Shown in pieces: positions 38,794-47,839 of a stretch of 64,000 bases of DNA; position 1 is the stretch's first letter; each line of letters starts with the position of its first letter. The DNA is from Fontibacterium oligotrophicum (GTDB lineage: Bacteria > Pseudomonadota > Alphaproteobacteria > Pelagibacterales > Pelagibacteraceae): contig CBDDZZ010000001.1 in assembly GCA_965235975.1 (NCBI GenBank), positions 397,928-461,927 on the forward strand, read 5' to 3'. A program made the position numbers and the translations under genes. The notes below the pieces were generated by a model. The model did no database searches, had not been told where the DNA came from, and saw nothing but the letters and a program-made list of their open reading frames with translations.

Positions 38794-39820
38794 TTAATAT
38801 AATTTTTTTATTAATATTACTTTTTATAATAGTTCCAATTTCATAAGGGGCTGAAGATTTATTAAACGCTTTCTTGATTTTTTGATAATTCTTTTTATCT
38901 GCAATTATACAAAAACCAACACCGCAGTTAAATGTTTTAAGCATCTCATGATCATTAACACCATTTGATTTTATCCATTTTGTAACTTTATTAGGTTTTA
39001 TTTTAGAAAGGTTTATTTTTGCAGTATAGTTATCTGGAATGACTCTGGGTAAGTTCTCAACAATACCTCCTCCAGTGATATGAGCGCAGCCTTTAATTAA
39101 CTTCAGTTTGTGAAGTTTTAATATTTCCTTAACGTAAATTTTAGTTGGAGTTAAAAGATCTTTGTATAATTTTTTATTATTATTAACTCTAATTCTTTTA
39201 TCTTTTAAAATTTTTCTTATCAAAGAATATCCATTAGAATGAGCACCTGATGAAGGTACTCCTAATATTATGTCCCCATGTTTAATTGAATTTCCCGTGA
39301 GGATATTTTTTTTCCCAACGATACCAACAGCAAAGCCGGCTAAATCAAAAGAGTTGCCAGTGTATATGCCTGGCATTTCTGCAGTCTCACCACCGGACAA
39401 TGAACAACCAGCAATTCTGCATCCTTTTGCTATGCCAGATAAAATCTGCTTATATTTTTTTTCAATAACCTTTGGAATTGCAATATAGTCCAAAAAGACA
39501 ATAGGTTTTGCACCTTGTACAATGAGATCATTTACGCACATTGCAACTAAATCAATGCCGATTGTTCTAAAGTCATTTAAATGATTTGCTATTTCCAGCT
39601 TCGTTCCAACACCATCAGTTGATGTTACAATTAAGGGATTTTTAATTTTATATTGTCCCAGATCAAATACAGATCCGAAACCTCCTATATTTTTGAAGTT
39701 TTTAATTTCACTTCCTTTAATTCTCGTTGACTTTGATAACTTAGAAATAAATTTAACTAGATTTGTGGTTTTTTCGATATCAACACCACTTTTAAGGTAG
39801 GTAAAATTTGAATTATTCAT
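38768..39820 (-). CDS. purM: Phosphoribosylformylglycinamidine cyclo-ligase
   Basis: AIR synthetase, about 350 residues, forming the imidazole ring of purines. YLKSGVDIEKTTNLV opens the family, DGVGTKLEIANHL binds ATP, VAMCVNDLIVQGAKP is conserved, and CSLSGGETAEMPGIY is present. The chosen start is the ATG at 39820, giving MNNSNFTYLKSGVDIE; the longer frame from 39850 adds ten residues with no homology. It is the first gene of a purM-purN unit. Confidence 0.95.
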   Translation of the reverse strand: MNNSNFTYLKSGVDIEKTTNLVKFISKLSKSTRIKGSEIKNFKNIGGFGSVFDLGQYKIKNPLIVTSTDGVGTKLEIANHLNDFRTIGIDLVAMCVNDLIVQGAKPIVFLDYIAIPKVIEKKYKQILSGIAKGCRIAGCSLSGGETAEMPGIYTGNSFDLAGFAVGIVGKKNILTGNSIKHGDIILGVPSSGAHSNGYSLIRKILKDKRIRVNNNKKLYKDLLTPTKIYVKEILKLHKLKLIKGCAHITGGGIVENLPRVIPDNYTAKINLSKIKPNKVTKWIKSNGVNDHEMLKTFNCGVGFCIIADKKNYQKIKKAFNKSSAPYEIGTIIKSNINKKIILNEKINWKY

Positions 39821-39920
39821 TAAAAAAATATTAACACTTGAGCAATACACTTGTTTTCTTATTTTACAATCAGTTTTTAAATAAGATTTTTTATAAAAAT
39901 AATGTAGTTTTAGGTTTTTT

Positions 39921-40583
39921 ATGAAAGATCAAATAGTTTTTAAATTTCCGGATAAAAGTTTTTATTATGAGGAAGATTTTTGTGTAGGAGAGAATAATTA
40001 TGAAGCTTACAAATTAATAAAAGAATGGCCAAATTGGAGTTTTAAGGGAATTAACGTTTATGGTCCAAAAAAATCTGGCAAATCCTATCTAACAAAAATT
40101 TTTTCTGATAAAACTAAATCTAAAATTTTTGATAGCAGAAATATTAATAAAAATAATTTAGACTTAATATTATTTCAAAATGTTTTGATTATAGAGGACA
40201 TAGATTTTTTTAGTGATGAAGTTCTTTTTCAAACAATTTTAAATGATTTTATTAGTAAAAATAAATTTATTTATTTAACTTCCAATAAATCATCTGGAAG
40301 TATTAGATTTAAATTAAAAGATTTGATTTCACGTCTAAGCTCATTAGTTGCGGTTGCAATTACCAATCCATCTGATGAATTATTTTATCAAATTTTAACA
40401 AAAATGCTTTCTGACAAGCAAATTAATATTACAAAAAAAGAAGTTGATTTTGTTCTAAAAAATATTGAAAGAAGTTATGAGGCTGCTTCAAAATTTGTTA
40501 AAAATTTAGATGAGCTATCTTTGTTGTATAAAAAAAAAATAAATACTAAAATTATTAATCAAGCAATAAATGATATTAGTTAA
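39921..40583 (+). CDS. hda: DnaA-like regulator, Hda/HdaA family
   Basis: A 220-residue AAA+ protein related to DnaA domain III. GPKKSGKSYLTKIF (near residue 50) is Walker A, and VLIIEDIDFF is Walker B. SRLSSLVAVAI is like the sensor region. There is no C-terminal DNA-binding domain. The N-terminal QIVFKF resembles the clamp-binding motif by which Hda docks on the beta clamp to stimulate ATP hydrolysis on DnaA and stop re-initiation. The position next to purM is a typical location for hda in alphaproteobacteria. The exact orthology is inferred. Confidence 0.75.
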   Translation: MKDQIVFKFPDKSFYYEEDFCVGENNYEAYKLIKEWPNWSFKGINVYGPKKSGKSYLTKIFSDKTKSKIFDSRNINKNNLDLILFQNVLIIEDIDFFSDEVLFQTILNDFISKNKFIYLTSNKSSGSIRFKLKDLISRLSSLVAVAITNPSDELFYQILTKMLSDKQINITKKEVDFVLKNIERSYEAASKFVKNLDELSLLYKKKINTKIINQAINDIS

Positions 40584-41436
40584 TTTTATTAAAGTCTTTT
40601 TTAAAATTTGTAATTAATTTTAATAATTTTTTATTGTTATTTTTATTTAAATTTTTGGAGATAATAGAAGTTTTTTCATTTTTTAAATTTCTGATAATGT
40701 CCTTGTCAGAGAATACCCAATTTTTTGGAAGATTAATTTTCTGCGCTATTTTATTTCTTAAGCTTATAATTTTAATAAATTTTTTATTATTTAGAATATT
40801 ATTACCTAATTTTTTTTTAAAAATAACAGGGTAATCTTCGTGAGATATCTTATAAACTTCTCTTTTGATTAATTTATTAAAAGATTTTAATTTATTCTTT
40901 TTAATTAATTTATTATTTAATTTATTAAAAATTATCCTTAGATAATAAACATCGTTAATTAAGTAATTAATTCTCTCTTCACTAATGGGTCTTTTAAGCC
41001 AATTTTCTTTTTGAAGTGACTTATCAATATTAATCCTACAAAAATCTTGGACTAATTTCTTATAGGATGGAGTTTCCTTATAACCATTAAACAATGCTGC
41101 TATTTGAGTATCAAAAATATTAAATAAAATTTTCTTAACAATTGATAAAAATATTTCTAAGTCCTGTCTTGAGGAATGAATGATGAGTGTATTTTTTTTT
41201 TTATTTAAGAACTTAAATATTTTTTTAAAATTAATTTTTTTTTCTAAACAATCAATAACTCCAATATTTTTTCCATCAAAAATAACTACAATTGATATAA
41301 TTGCCTTATAGGTAGATCTTCTTTCAAATTCTGTATCAAAATAAAATTTTTTTTTATTTTTAATTTTTGCAATAAACTGATCTAGTTCTTTGTTGTTTTT
41401 AATAAGTGAGAAATTATGATTGTTTTTTTTGAACAT
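40576..41436 (-). CDS. rnd: Ribonuclease D
   Basis: A 286-residue 3'-5' exoribonuclease for tRNA maturation. KFYFDTEFERRSTYKAII carries the DEDD first motif, IIHSSRQDLEIFLSIV the second (D), and INYLINDVYYLRIIF the third with tyrosine and aspartate. The single C-terminal HRDC domain around LRNKIAQKINLPKNWVFSD is present but shorter than the two domains of E. coli RNase D. Overlaps the hda 3' end by 8 bases, convergently. Confidence 0.88.
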   Translation of the reverse strand: MFKKNNHNFSLIKNNKELDQFIAKIKNKKKFYFDTEFERRSTYKAIISIVVIFDGKNIGVIDCLEKKINFKKIFKFLNKKKNTLIIHSSRQDLEIFLSIVKKILFNIFDTQIAALFNGYKETPSYKKLVQDFCRINIDKSLQKENWLKRPISEERINYLINDVYYLRIIFNKLNNKLIKKNKLKSFNKLIKREVYKISHEDYPVIFKKKLGNNILNNKKFIKIISLRNKIAQKINLPKNWVFSDKDIIRNLKNEKTSIISKNLNKNNNKKLLKLITNFKKDFNKIN

Positions 41437-41476
41437 TAACTGTATTTCAATTTATTATTAAAAAGGCTGATTTGAT

Positions 41477-43267
41477 TTGAATAAATATAGAACTCACAAC
41501 TGCGCAGAACTTACAATTAATAATATTGGTAAGCAAATTATTCTATCTGGATGGATTCATAAAAAACGCGATCATGGTAATTTATTGTTTATTGATTTGC
41601 GGGATCACTACGGAATGACGCAGTGTGTCATTGATAATAAAAATGAACAATTTTCAGCGTTAGAGAAAATTAAATTAGAAACAGTTATCTGTATAGAAGG
41701 GGAAGTTGTCGGCAGAACTTCAGAAACTATTAATAAAGAACTAGCAACAGGCTCTATTGAAATATTAATAAAAAATTTTTCTGTATTAGGTTCAACAAAA
41801 GAACTTCCTTTGCCAGTTTTTAGTGATCAAGAATATTCAGAAGAAATAAGATTAAAATATCGTTATTTAGATTTAAGAAGAAAAAAATTACATCAAAATA
41901 TTATATTAAGATCCAATGTTATTTCTTTTATTAGAAAAAAAATGGAAAGCCTTGGTTTTTTAGAATATCAAACGCCCATTTTAACTTCCTCTAGCCCAGA
42001 AGGAGCAAGAGATTTTCTTGTTCCAAGTAGATTAAATCCTGGAAAGTTTTACGCTCTTCCACAAGCACCTCAGCAATTTAAACAATTAATTATGGTGTCT
42101 GGGTTTGATAGATATTTTCAAATCGCACCATGTTTTAGAGATGAAGATGCAAGGGCAGATAGAAGCCCAGGTGAGTTTTACCAATTAGATATTGAAATGT
42201 CTTTTGTTGAACAAGAAGATGTTTTTCAAGTAGTCGAGCCATTATTACATGAAGTTTTTACAAAATTCAGCAAAGGTTACTCAATTAGCAAAACTCCTTT
42301 TAAAAGATTTAAATATAAAGATGCAATGTTAAAGTTTGGAACAGACAAACCAGATTTAAGAAATCCAATTGAAATTAGAGATGTAACTGAAATTTTTGAG
42401 AGAGAAGACGTTAAATTAGAAATATTTAAAAAATTAATACAAAAAAAATCTGTAGTAAGATGCGTTGTTGCAAAAAATGTGTCTTCAAAGCCAAGAAGTT
42501 TTTTTGATAATTTAGATAAAGGCTCAAAAGCTGAAGGGGCTTCAGGACTGGGTTATATTATTCTTGAGAATAACAGTGGAAAATTAGAAGGAAAAGGACC
42601 TATTGCTAAATTCTTCTCTGGTGATGCAATAAATACTTTATGTAAAAAAGTTAACGCTGTAGGCGGCGATGCTATATTTTTTGTATGTGATATTAAGAAA
42701 AATGCTGAAAAATTTTCAGCTTGGGCAAGAACTGAAATTGCTAAAAATTTAGAGTTAATAAAAGACAATGTTTTTGAATTTTGCTGGGTGACTGATTATC
42801 CAATGTTCGAATACAATGAAATTGATAAGAAAATTGACTTTAGTCATAACCCATTTTCTATGCCACAAATACCTATAGATTTGATTGATAAAACAGATCC
42901 ATTAGAATTATTAGCCTATCAGTATGATATTGTTTGCAATGGCATTGAATTGTCATCTGGAGCAATTAGAAATCACATTCCAGAATTAATGTATAAGTTA
43001 TTTAAAATCGCAGGTTATTCAAAAGAGGAAGTTGATAATAAGTTTAGCGGTATGATTAATGCTTTATCTTATGGAGCGCCACCGCATGGAGGGATAGCTC
43101 CAGGAATTGATCGAATTATCATGTTATTAGCTGGTGAGAAAAATATTAGAGAAGTTACTATGTTTCCATTAAATCAAAATGCTCAAGATTTAATGATGAA
43201 TGCTCCGTCCGATGTTTCTGAAAAACAATTAAAAGAGTTAAATATTAAATTAGTTAAAAAAGACTAA
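41477..43267 (+). CDS. aspS: Aspartyl-tRNA synthetase
   Basis: A 596-residue class IIb synthetase. The OB-fold anticodon domain opens with IILSGWIHKKRDHGNLLFID. Catalytic motifs are TPILTSSSPEGARDFLVPSR, then RCFRDEDARADRSPGEFYQ-like FQIAPCFRDEDARADR, and the bacterial GAD insertion occupies about 280-420. The end GIAPGIDRIIMLLAG is motif 3. The start is TTG at 41477. Whether it is discriminating or also charges tRNA-Asn cannot be read with confidence. The 3' end overlaps the next, convergent gene by 4 bases. Confidence 0.96.
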   Translation: MNKYRTHNCAELTINNIGKQIILSGWIHKKRDHGNLLFIDLRDHYGMTQCVIDNKNEQFSALEKIKLETVICIEGEVVGRTSETINKELATGSIEILIKNFSVLGSTKELPLPVFSDQEYSEEIRLKYRYLDLRRKKLHQNIILRSNVISFIRKKMESLGFLEYQTPILTSSSPEGARDFLVPSRLNPGKFYALPQAPQQFKQLIMVSGFDRYFQIAPCFRDEDARADRSPGEFYQLDIEMSFVEQEDVFQVVEPLLHEVFTKFSKGYSISKTPFKRFKYKDAMLKFGTDKPDLRNPIEIRDVTEIFEREDVKLEIFKKLIQKKSVVRCVVAKNVSSKPRSFFDNLDKGSKAEGASGLGYIILENNSGKLEGKGPIAKFFSGDAINTLCKKVNAVGGDAIFFVCDIKKNAEKFSAWARTEIAKNLELIKDNVFEFCWVTDYPMFEYNEIDKKIDFSHNPFSMPQIPIDLIDKTDPLELLAYQYDIVCNGIELSSGAIRNHIPELMYKLFKIAGYSKEEVDNKFSGMINALSYGAPPHGGIAPGIDRIIMLLAGEKNIREVTMFPLNQNAQDLMMNAPSDVSEKQLKELNIKLVKKD

Positions 43268-44109
43268 TTTATTTTTTTACTCTTAATATTTAGTCTAATA
43301 TTACTTAGATCAACTAATTTTTCTTTATATTGATTTCTTAAGAAACCTTTGCTTGTAATATTTTTAAGAACATCAATAAGCTGAGCATTTTCCTCAGAGT
43401 CTTCTGCTTGGTCTGTTTTTTTAATGGAAGGAGTATGTGCAAGATCCTCTCTTCCAAGGTAAGAAATTGCAAGTTCTCTAAATAAGTAATCTAGAATTGA
43501 TGAGGCTGACAAAATTCTATCATTACCCTTAACTTTTCCAGAGGGTTCGAATTTGGTGTTAATGAAGGCATCAACATATTCTTCCAGCGGAACACCATAT
43601 TGCAGACCTAATGATATTGCGATTGCAAAGTTATTCATTAATGATCTTACAAGTTCACCTTCTTTATTCGTATCAATAAAAATTTCACCAACTCTACCAT
43701 CATCATATTCACCTATATGTAAATAAACTTTATGATCTCCAATCATCGCTTTTTGGATATAGCCTTTTCTACGGTCAGGCATTTTTCTTCTTTCACTAAA
43801 GGCCTTGTTTTCTATTACTAAAGAAGAAGCTTTGTTATCTTGAATATTATTAAAAATTGATGAAGTTATATTTTCACTTATTTTTTGGCTAGAAATTTCT
43901 TTAACCTCTTGTTCCTTACTCTGAGGTTTATTAGCTTGAATTTCAGCTAATGAACGAGTCTTTCTTTTATTGAATTTAACATCTAAAACCTCAACTTTTC
44001 CATCTTTTCGGTTATCGATTTCTTGAAGGGCTTCATTAGTTAATTCTTGTAAGCTATGAGTAATTTTAAATAAACAAGTATAAAAACTTTCAGCAATATA
44101 TTTGGACAT
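43264..44109 (-). CDS. Stand-alone C-terminal region of B12-dependent ribonucleotide reductase (TSCPD-type)
   Basis: A 281-residue protein that aligns by eye to the C-terminal part of alphaproteobacterial adenosylcobalamin-dependent ribonucleotide reductase (NrdJ). RRKMPDRRKGYIQKAMIGDH introduces the domain, followed by VYLHIGEYDDGRVGEIFID, SLMNNFAIAISLGLQYGVPLEE, FEPSGKVKGND and SSILDYLFRELAISYLGR. No catalytic barrel, glycyl or B12-binding region is present, and the only cysteine is near residue 12. This is the TSCPD-containing region as a separate gene with its own start. The function of free-standing versions is not established; a role in nucleotide sensing or binding is a guess. Confidence 0.75.
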   Translation of the reverse strand: MSKYIAESFYTCLFKITHSLQELTNEALQEIDNRKDGKVEVLDVKFNKRKTRSLAEIQANKPQSKEQEVKEISSQKISENITSSIFNNIQDNKASSLVIENKAFSERRKMPDRRKGYIQKAMIGDHKVYLHIGEYDDGRVGEIFIDTNKEGELVRSLMNNFAIAISLGLQYGVPLEEYVDAFINTKFEPSGKVKGNDRILSASSILDYLFRELAISYLGREDLAHTPSIKKTDQAEDSEENAQLIDVLKNITSKGFLRNQYKEKLVDLSNIRLNIKSKKIN

Positions 44110-44161
44110 TTTTTGATTCTTAAAAATTTAATGATTTTAAATCACTATTTTAATCTGTAAT

Positions 44162-44189
44162 AAGTGTCTAGTTAAAAAATAGACAACTT
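44162..44189. promoter_or_regulatory. Imperfect inverted repeat in a divergent promoter gap
   Basis: AAGTGTCTA at 44162-44170 faces TAGACAACTT at 44180-44189, a nine-base dyad with one extra base in the right arm. It lies in the 126-base gap between the orphan reductase-tail gene (minus) and the NDUFA12-like gene (plus). A one-mismatch DnaA box (TGTGGATAT) follows at 44205-44213. It could be an operator or chance. Confidence 0.3.
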
Positions 44190-44235
44190 GAAATAGAAAA
44201 TTTTTGTGGATATCTTAAACATATAAATTCATTCA

Positions 44236-44595
44236 ATGATCAAATTTCTTAAAATTATATTTACATGGTGGAATGGCCAAACCATTGGTACATTTTTAAA
44301 TACACTTTTTTTTGGAAAGCTTGTTGGCATTGATGATTCTAAAAATAAATATTACGTCGATAGCAAAGACAGAAGATGGGTTATTTTTAATTCAGATGTT
44401 GAGGCTACTAAAATCCCACCAGAGTGGCATGCTTGGATGCATCATTTAATCAAAGAGGTTCCAAGCCAAAAAGAGTTTTCTAAATATAAGTGGCAAAAAG
44501 ATCATCAGGAAAATAAAACTGGTACTAACGAAGCTTATAATCCTAATAAATACAAGGTTCAGACAAAAGCCGATTACGAAAGCTGGCGTCCTTAG
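44236..44595 (+). CDS. NDUFA12-like complex I accessory subunit
   Basis: A 119-residue protein homologous to NDUFA12 (B17.2), an accessory subunit shared by alphaproteobacterial and mitochondrial NADH:ubiquinone oxidoreductase. FLNTLFFGKLVGIDDSKNKY, the DRRWVIFN segment and PPEWHAWMHHLIKEVPS are the diagnostic core, and the C-terminal YESWRP is also typical. It sits on the peripheral arm and supports assembly. The main nuo operon is not in this window. Confidence 0.9.
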   Translation: MIKFLKIIFTWWNGQTIGTFLNTLFFGKLVGIDDSKNKYYVDSKDRRWVIFNSDVEATKIPPEWHAWMHHLIKEVPSQKEFSKYKWQKDHQENKTGTNEAYNPNKYKVQTKADYESWRP

Positions 44596-44597
44596 AA

Positions 44598-45938
44598 CTA
44601 ATAAAATTTAGTTTTTGTAAGCCAATTCACATCGTATTTCGAATTAATAAAATCCTCATTTCTTAATATTTTTTTATGAAGATCTATTGTTGAGCTTACC
44701 CCTTCAATGACAAATTCGTCTAAAGATCTTTTTAGCCTTGAAATTGCAGAAGCCCGATCTTTTCCATGACAAATAAGTTTTGCAACTAAACTGTCATAAT
44801 ACGGTGGGACTTTGCACCCTTGAAATACACAGCTGTCCACTCTTGTTCCTGGTCCTGAAGGTTGATTGTAAGTTTTTACTGTTCCAGCACTTGGTAAAAA
44901 ATTTTTACTTGGATCTTCAGCATTTATTCTACATTCAATTGCATGACCAAAGAATGTAATATCTTTTTGCAGCAAACTTAATTTTCCGGTTGATGCTATT
45001 TCAATTTGTCGTTTAACAAGATCGATGCCTGTTACTTCTTCTGTAACAGGATGCTCAACTTGTAATCGTGTATTCATTTCTAAAAAATAAAATTTTCCTT
45101 TATCATAAATAAATTCAAGAGTTCCAGCTCCTTCATAACCAAGTTTTGAAATAGCACTTACTGAAACATCCAGTAAATATTTTCTCTCCTCATCATTAAT
45201 GACCGGGCAAGGGCTTTCTTCTATTATTTTTTGATATCTTCTTTGTACAGAGCAGTCTCGTTCTCCTAAATGAACCGTATTATCTTTGCCATCTGATAAA
45301 ATTTGAACTTCAATATGTCTTGGATTTTCAAAAAACTTTTCAATAAAAACTTCTTCATTGTTAAAGAATTTCTTTGCCTCTGTTTGTGCAATTTTAATAT
45401 TTTCTTCTAATTTATCTTCAGAATGAACAACTCTCATGCCTTTACCACCGCCTCCACCTGCAGCTTTAATAAGTACTGGAAAACCAATTTGTTTAGATAT
45501 TTTTATAGCTTCATTAACGTCTTTTATTCCTGTTTCAGACCCCGATACGATTGGAAGCCCTAAACTTTTTGCTATTTTTTTTGCTTCAATTTTATCGCCC
45601 ATTTTTCTAATAAGTTCTGAGCTTGGACCTATAAACTTAATTTTATGTTGTTCTAAAATTTCTGCAAATTTATAGTTTTCAGAGAGAAATCCATATCCAG
45701 GATGTACTGCATCAGCACCCGTAATTTCAATTGCAGATATTAAGGAAGGAATATTTAAATAACTATCCTGAGCTTTTTGTGATCCAATACAAATACTTTC
45801 ATCAGCCAGTCTGACGTGCATAGATTCATTGTCAGCGGTAGAGTGTACAGCGACAGTTGCTATCTCTAGTTCTTTACACGCCCGTATCACTCGTACGGCT
45901 ATCTCGCCTCTATTAGCTATAAGTATTTTTTTAATCAT
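44598..45938 (-). CDS. accC: Acetyl-CoA carboxylase, biotin carboxylase subunit
   Basis: A 446-residue ATP-grasp enzyme that carboxylates the biotin on BCCP. MIKKILIANRGEIAVRVIRA opens the family, KAAGGGGGKGMRVV is the ATP-binding glycine loop, EKFFENPRHIEVQIL is the family signature, and EMNTRLQVEHPVTE holds the catalytic residues. The length is standard for the separate bacterial subunit. It follows accB with no gap. Both supply malonyl-CoA to the fab genes at 26830. Confidence 0.97.
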   Translation of the reverse strand: MIKKILIANRGEIAVRVIRACKELEIATVAVHSTADNESMHVRLADESICIGSQKAQDSYLNIPSLISAIEITGADAVHPGYGFLSENYKFAEILEQHKIKFIGPSSELIRKMGDKIEAKKIAKSLGLPIVSGSETGIKDVNEAIKISKQIGFPVLIKAAGGGGGKGMRVVHSEDKLEENIKIAQTEAKKFFNNEEVFIEKFFENPRHIEVQILSDGKDNTVHLGERDCSVQRRYQKIIEESPCPVINDEERKYLLDVSVSAISKLGYEGAGTLEFIYDKGKFYFLEMNTRLQVEHPVTEEVTGIDLVKRQIEIASTGKLSLLQKDITFFGHAIECRINAEDPSKNFLPSAGTVKTYNQPSGPGTRVDSCVFQGCKVPPYYDSLVAKLICHGKDRASAISRLKRSLDEFVIEGVSSTIDLHKKILRNEDFINSKYDVNWLTKTKFY

Positions 45939-46379
45939 TTACTCGACTAGGATTAAGTCCTGATCAAACTCTACTGCTTCGCCATCGGTTACTAATATTT
46001 TTTTTACCACACCATCTTTAGTGGAGGGAACGTGGTTCATGGTTTTCATTGCTTCAATAATAATAATTGTTTGACCTTTTTTAATATTAGCCCCAATAGT
46101 CACAAAAGGTTTTGCGCCCGGCTCTGGAGCTAAATAGGCAGTTCCAACCATAGGGGATTTAACAATGTTAGCTTTATTAATATTTTCAGCAACAACAGAG
46201 GAGGCAGTAGATGAGGATTTTGATTGGTTGCCAGTTGATAGTATTTGTTCTCGGACAACTCCTTTATTAGATTTGCTAACTTTATACTTTACGTTATTCT
46301 CAGAATATTCAATCTCAGTTAGATTAAACTCATCTAAATAATCTGAAAGTTCTTTAATAATTTTTTTGTCAATTTTCAT
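45939..46379 (-). CDS. accB: Acetyl-CoA carboxylase biotin carboxyl carrier protein
   Basis: A 146-residue BCCP. The N-terminal dimerisation helix is followed by a serine- and alanine-rich linker (about residues 45-72) and the biotinyl domain. The biotinylated lysine is in IIEAMKTMNHVPS (about residue 111), and KSPMVGTAYLAPEP is the conserved thumb region. It overlaps the aroQ stop by 4 bases and abuts accC, giving an aroQ-accB-accC operon that is widespread in bacteria. Confidence 0.95.
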   Translation of the reverse strand: MKIDKKIIKELSDYLDEFNLTEIEYSENNVKYKVSKSNKGVVREQILSTGNQSKSSSTASSVVAENINKANIVKSPMVGTAYLAPEPGAKPFVTIGANIKKGQTIIIIEAMKTMNHVPSTKDGVVKKILVTDGEAVEFDQDLILVE

Positions 46380-46819
46380 GATTTATTATCTTTAATTATT
46401 TTTTTAATTGCGTCTATTGCTAAAATATAACCATGTGATCCTAAACCACAAATTAGACCATTAACAGCACTACTAATTAATGATTTGTGTCGAAATTCTT
46501 CTCTGTGAAAAATATTAGAAATATGAACTTCTATTTTAGGTATTTTTACAAGATTTAAAGCATCTAATATAGCAACAGATGTATGGGTAAAAGCTGCTGC
46601 ATTAATTATTAAACCATCAAATTTATCTCTAGATTTTTGAATTTTAGTTACAATCTCACCCTCAATATTGGATTGAAAAAAATCTACTTTAATTTTATTT
46701 TTTTTAGCATGTTCTTTGCATTTTTTTTCAATTGATTTGAGAGTTTCTTTTCCGTAAATCTTTGGTTCTCTCTCACCTAATAGATTAAGATTTGGACCGT
46801 TAATAATTACTATATTCAT
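46376..46819 (-). CDS. aroQ: 3-dehydroquinate dehydratase, type II
   Basis: A 147-residue enzyme of the shikimate pathway. MNIVIINGPNLNLLGEREPK opens with the active-site GPNLN and the tyrosine follows in KIYG. INAAAFTHTSVAILDAL and VEIHISN-like VEVHISN region hold substrate-binding residues, and HISNIFHREEFRHKSLI is conserved. The ATG at 46819 was chosen since the longer frame from 46897 adds 26 residues without homology. It is divergent from thiS. Confidence 0.94.
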   Translation of the reverse strand: MNIVIINGPNLNLLGEREPKIYGKETLKSIEKKCKEHAKKNKIKVDFFQSNIEGEIVTKIQKSRDKFDGLIINAAAFTHTSVAILDALNLVKIPKIEVHISNIFHREEFRHKSLISSAVNGLICGLGSHGYILAIDAIKKIIKDNKS

Positions 46820-46864
46820 ATAAAGAAATGATATGTTATAATTTAAAAATAGCTTAAATCCAAC

Positions 46865-47068
46865 ATGATACAAATCATTTTGAATGGAAAACCACATAAT
46901 ATAAAAGAAAAAACTAATATAATTTCTTTATTAGAGACCTTGTCTCTTTCTGAAAAAAAAGTGGCTGTAGAAATTAATGAAGAGGTCGTGCCAAGAGATA
47001 ATTATGTTAAAAAAATTTTATCATCAAAAGATCGAGTTGAAATTGTTCATTTTATAGGAGGGGGTTAA
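46865..47068 (+). CDS. thiS: Sulfur carrier protein ThiS
   Basis: A 67-residue ubiquitin-like protein ending in the required GG (VEIVHFIGGG). Its C-terminus is adenylated and thiocarboxylated to give sulfur to the thiazole ring of thiamine. LNGKPHNIKEKTNIISLLETL is the standard beta-grasp start. The stop is followed directly by thiG. Confidence 0.93.
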   Translation: MIQIILNGKPHNIKEKTNIISLLETLSLSEKKVAVEINEEVVPRDNYVKKILSSKDRVEIVHFIGGG

Positions 47069-47839
47069 TTGGAAGATTTTATTATTTCTGGAAAAAAATA
47101 TAAGTCGCGTCTTATCCTTGGTACAGGAAAATATAAAAGTTTTGAAGAAACTGCAAAAGCAGTCAATGCTGCTGAAGTTGAGATAGTAACAGTCGCGGTT
47201 AGAAGGGTAAATGTTACAAATCCTAAAGAGCCAATGTTAGTTGATTTTTTAGATCCAAAAAAAATTACTTATCTACCAAATACTGCGGGCTGCTATACAG
47301 CGGATGAGGCGCTACGTACCCTAAGATTAGCAAGAGATGCAGGAGGCTGGAATCTTGTAAAATTAGAAGTGCTGGGTGATAAAGAAACTTTATATCCTAA
47401 TATGATTGAAACTATTGAGGCATTAAGAGTTCTAAAAAAAGAAAACTTTGATGTCATGGTTTATTCATCAGATGATCCTATACTTTGTAAACAATTAGAG
47501 GATATGGGTGCCGCAGCTATTATGCCGTTAGGATCTTTAATAGGATCGGGCAGGGGAATTCAGAATAGATTTAATATCTCAATTATTAAAAATCAGGCAA
47601 AAGTGCCGGTAATTGTAGATGCGGGAATTGGTTGTGCTTCTGATGCTGCCATTGCAATGGAATTAGGTTGCGACGGTGTTTTAATTAATACTGCAGTTGC
47701 TGAAGCCAAAAATCCAATATTAATGGCTGAAGCAATGAAAGACGCGGTGATTGCAGGAAGAAAATCTTTTATTGCTGGCAGAATTAAGAAAAAAGGAACT
47801 GCAAATCCATCAAGTCCATTCGAGGGACTAATTGAATAA
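47069..47839 (+). CDS. thiG: Thiazole synthase
   Basis: A 256-residue TIM-barrel enzyme that assembles the thiamine thiazole phosphate from DXP, ThiS-thiocarboxylate and dehydroglycine. SRLILGTGKYKSFEET opens the family, NLVKLEVLGD carries the Schiff-base lysine, MPLGSLIGSGRGI is the phosphate site, and IVDAGIGCASDAAIAMELG is conserved. The start is a TTG at 47069 right after thiS. No thiC, thiO or thiF is nearby, and no TPP riboswitch is visible upstream. Confidence 0.95.
   Translation: MEDFIISGKKYKSRLILGTGKYKSFEETAKAVNAAEVEIVTVAVRRVNVTNPKEPMLVDFLDPKKITYLPNTAGCYTADEALRTLRLARDAGGWNLVKLEVLGDKETLYPNMIETIEALRVLKKENFDVMVYSSDDPILCKQLEDMGAAAIMPLGSLIGSGRGIQNRFNISIIKNQAKVPVIVDAGIGCASDAAIAMELGCDGVLINTAVAEAKNPILMAEAMKDAVIAGRKSFIAGRIKKKGTANPSSPFEGLIE

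Noticed and set aside
46820..46864. TPP riboswitch before thiS
   Set aside because: The gap of 45 bases is too short and lacks the CUGAGA and conserved ACC elements.
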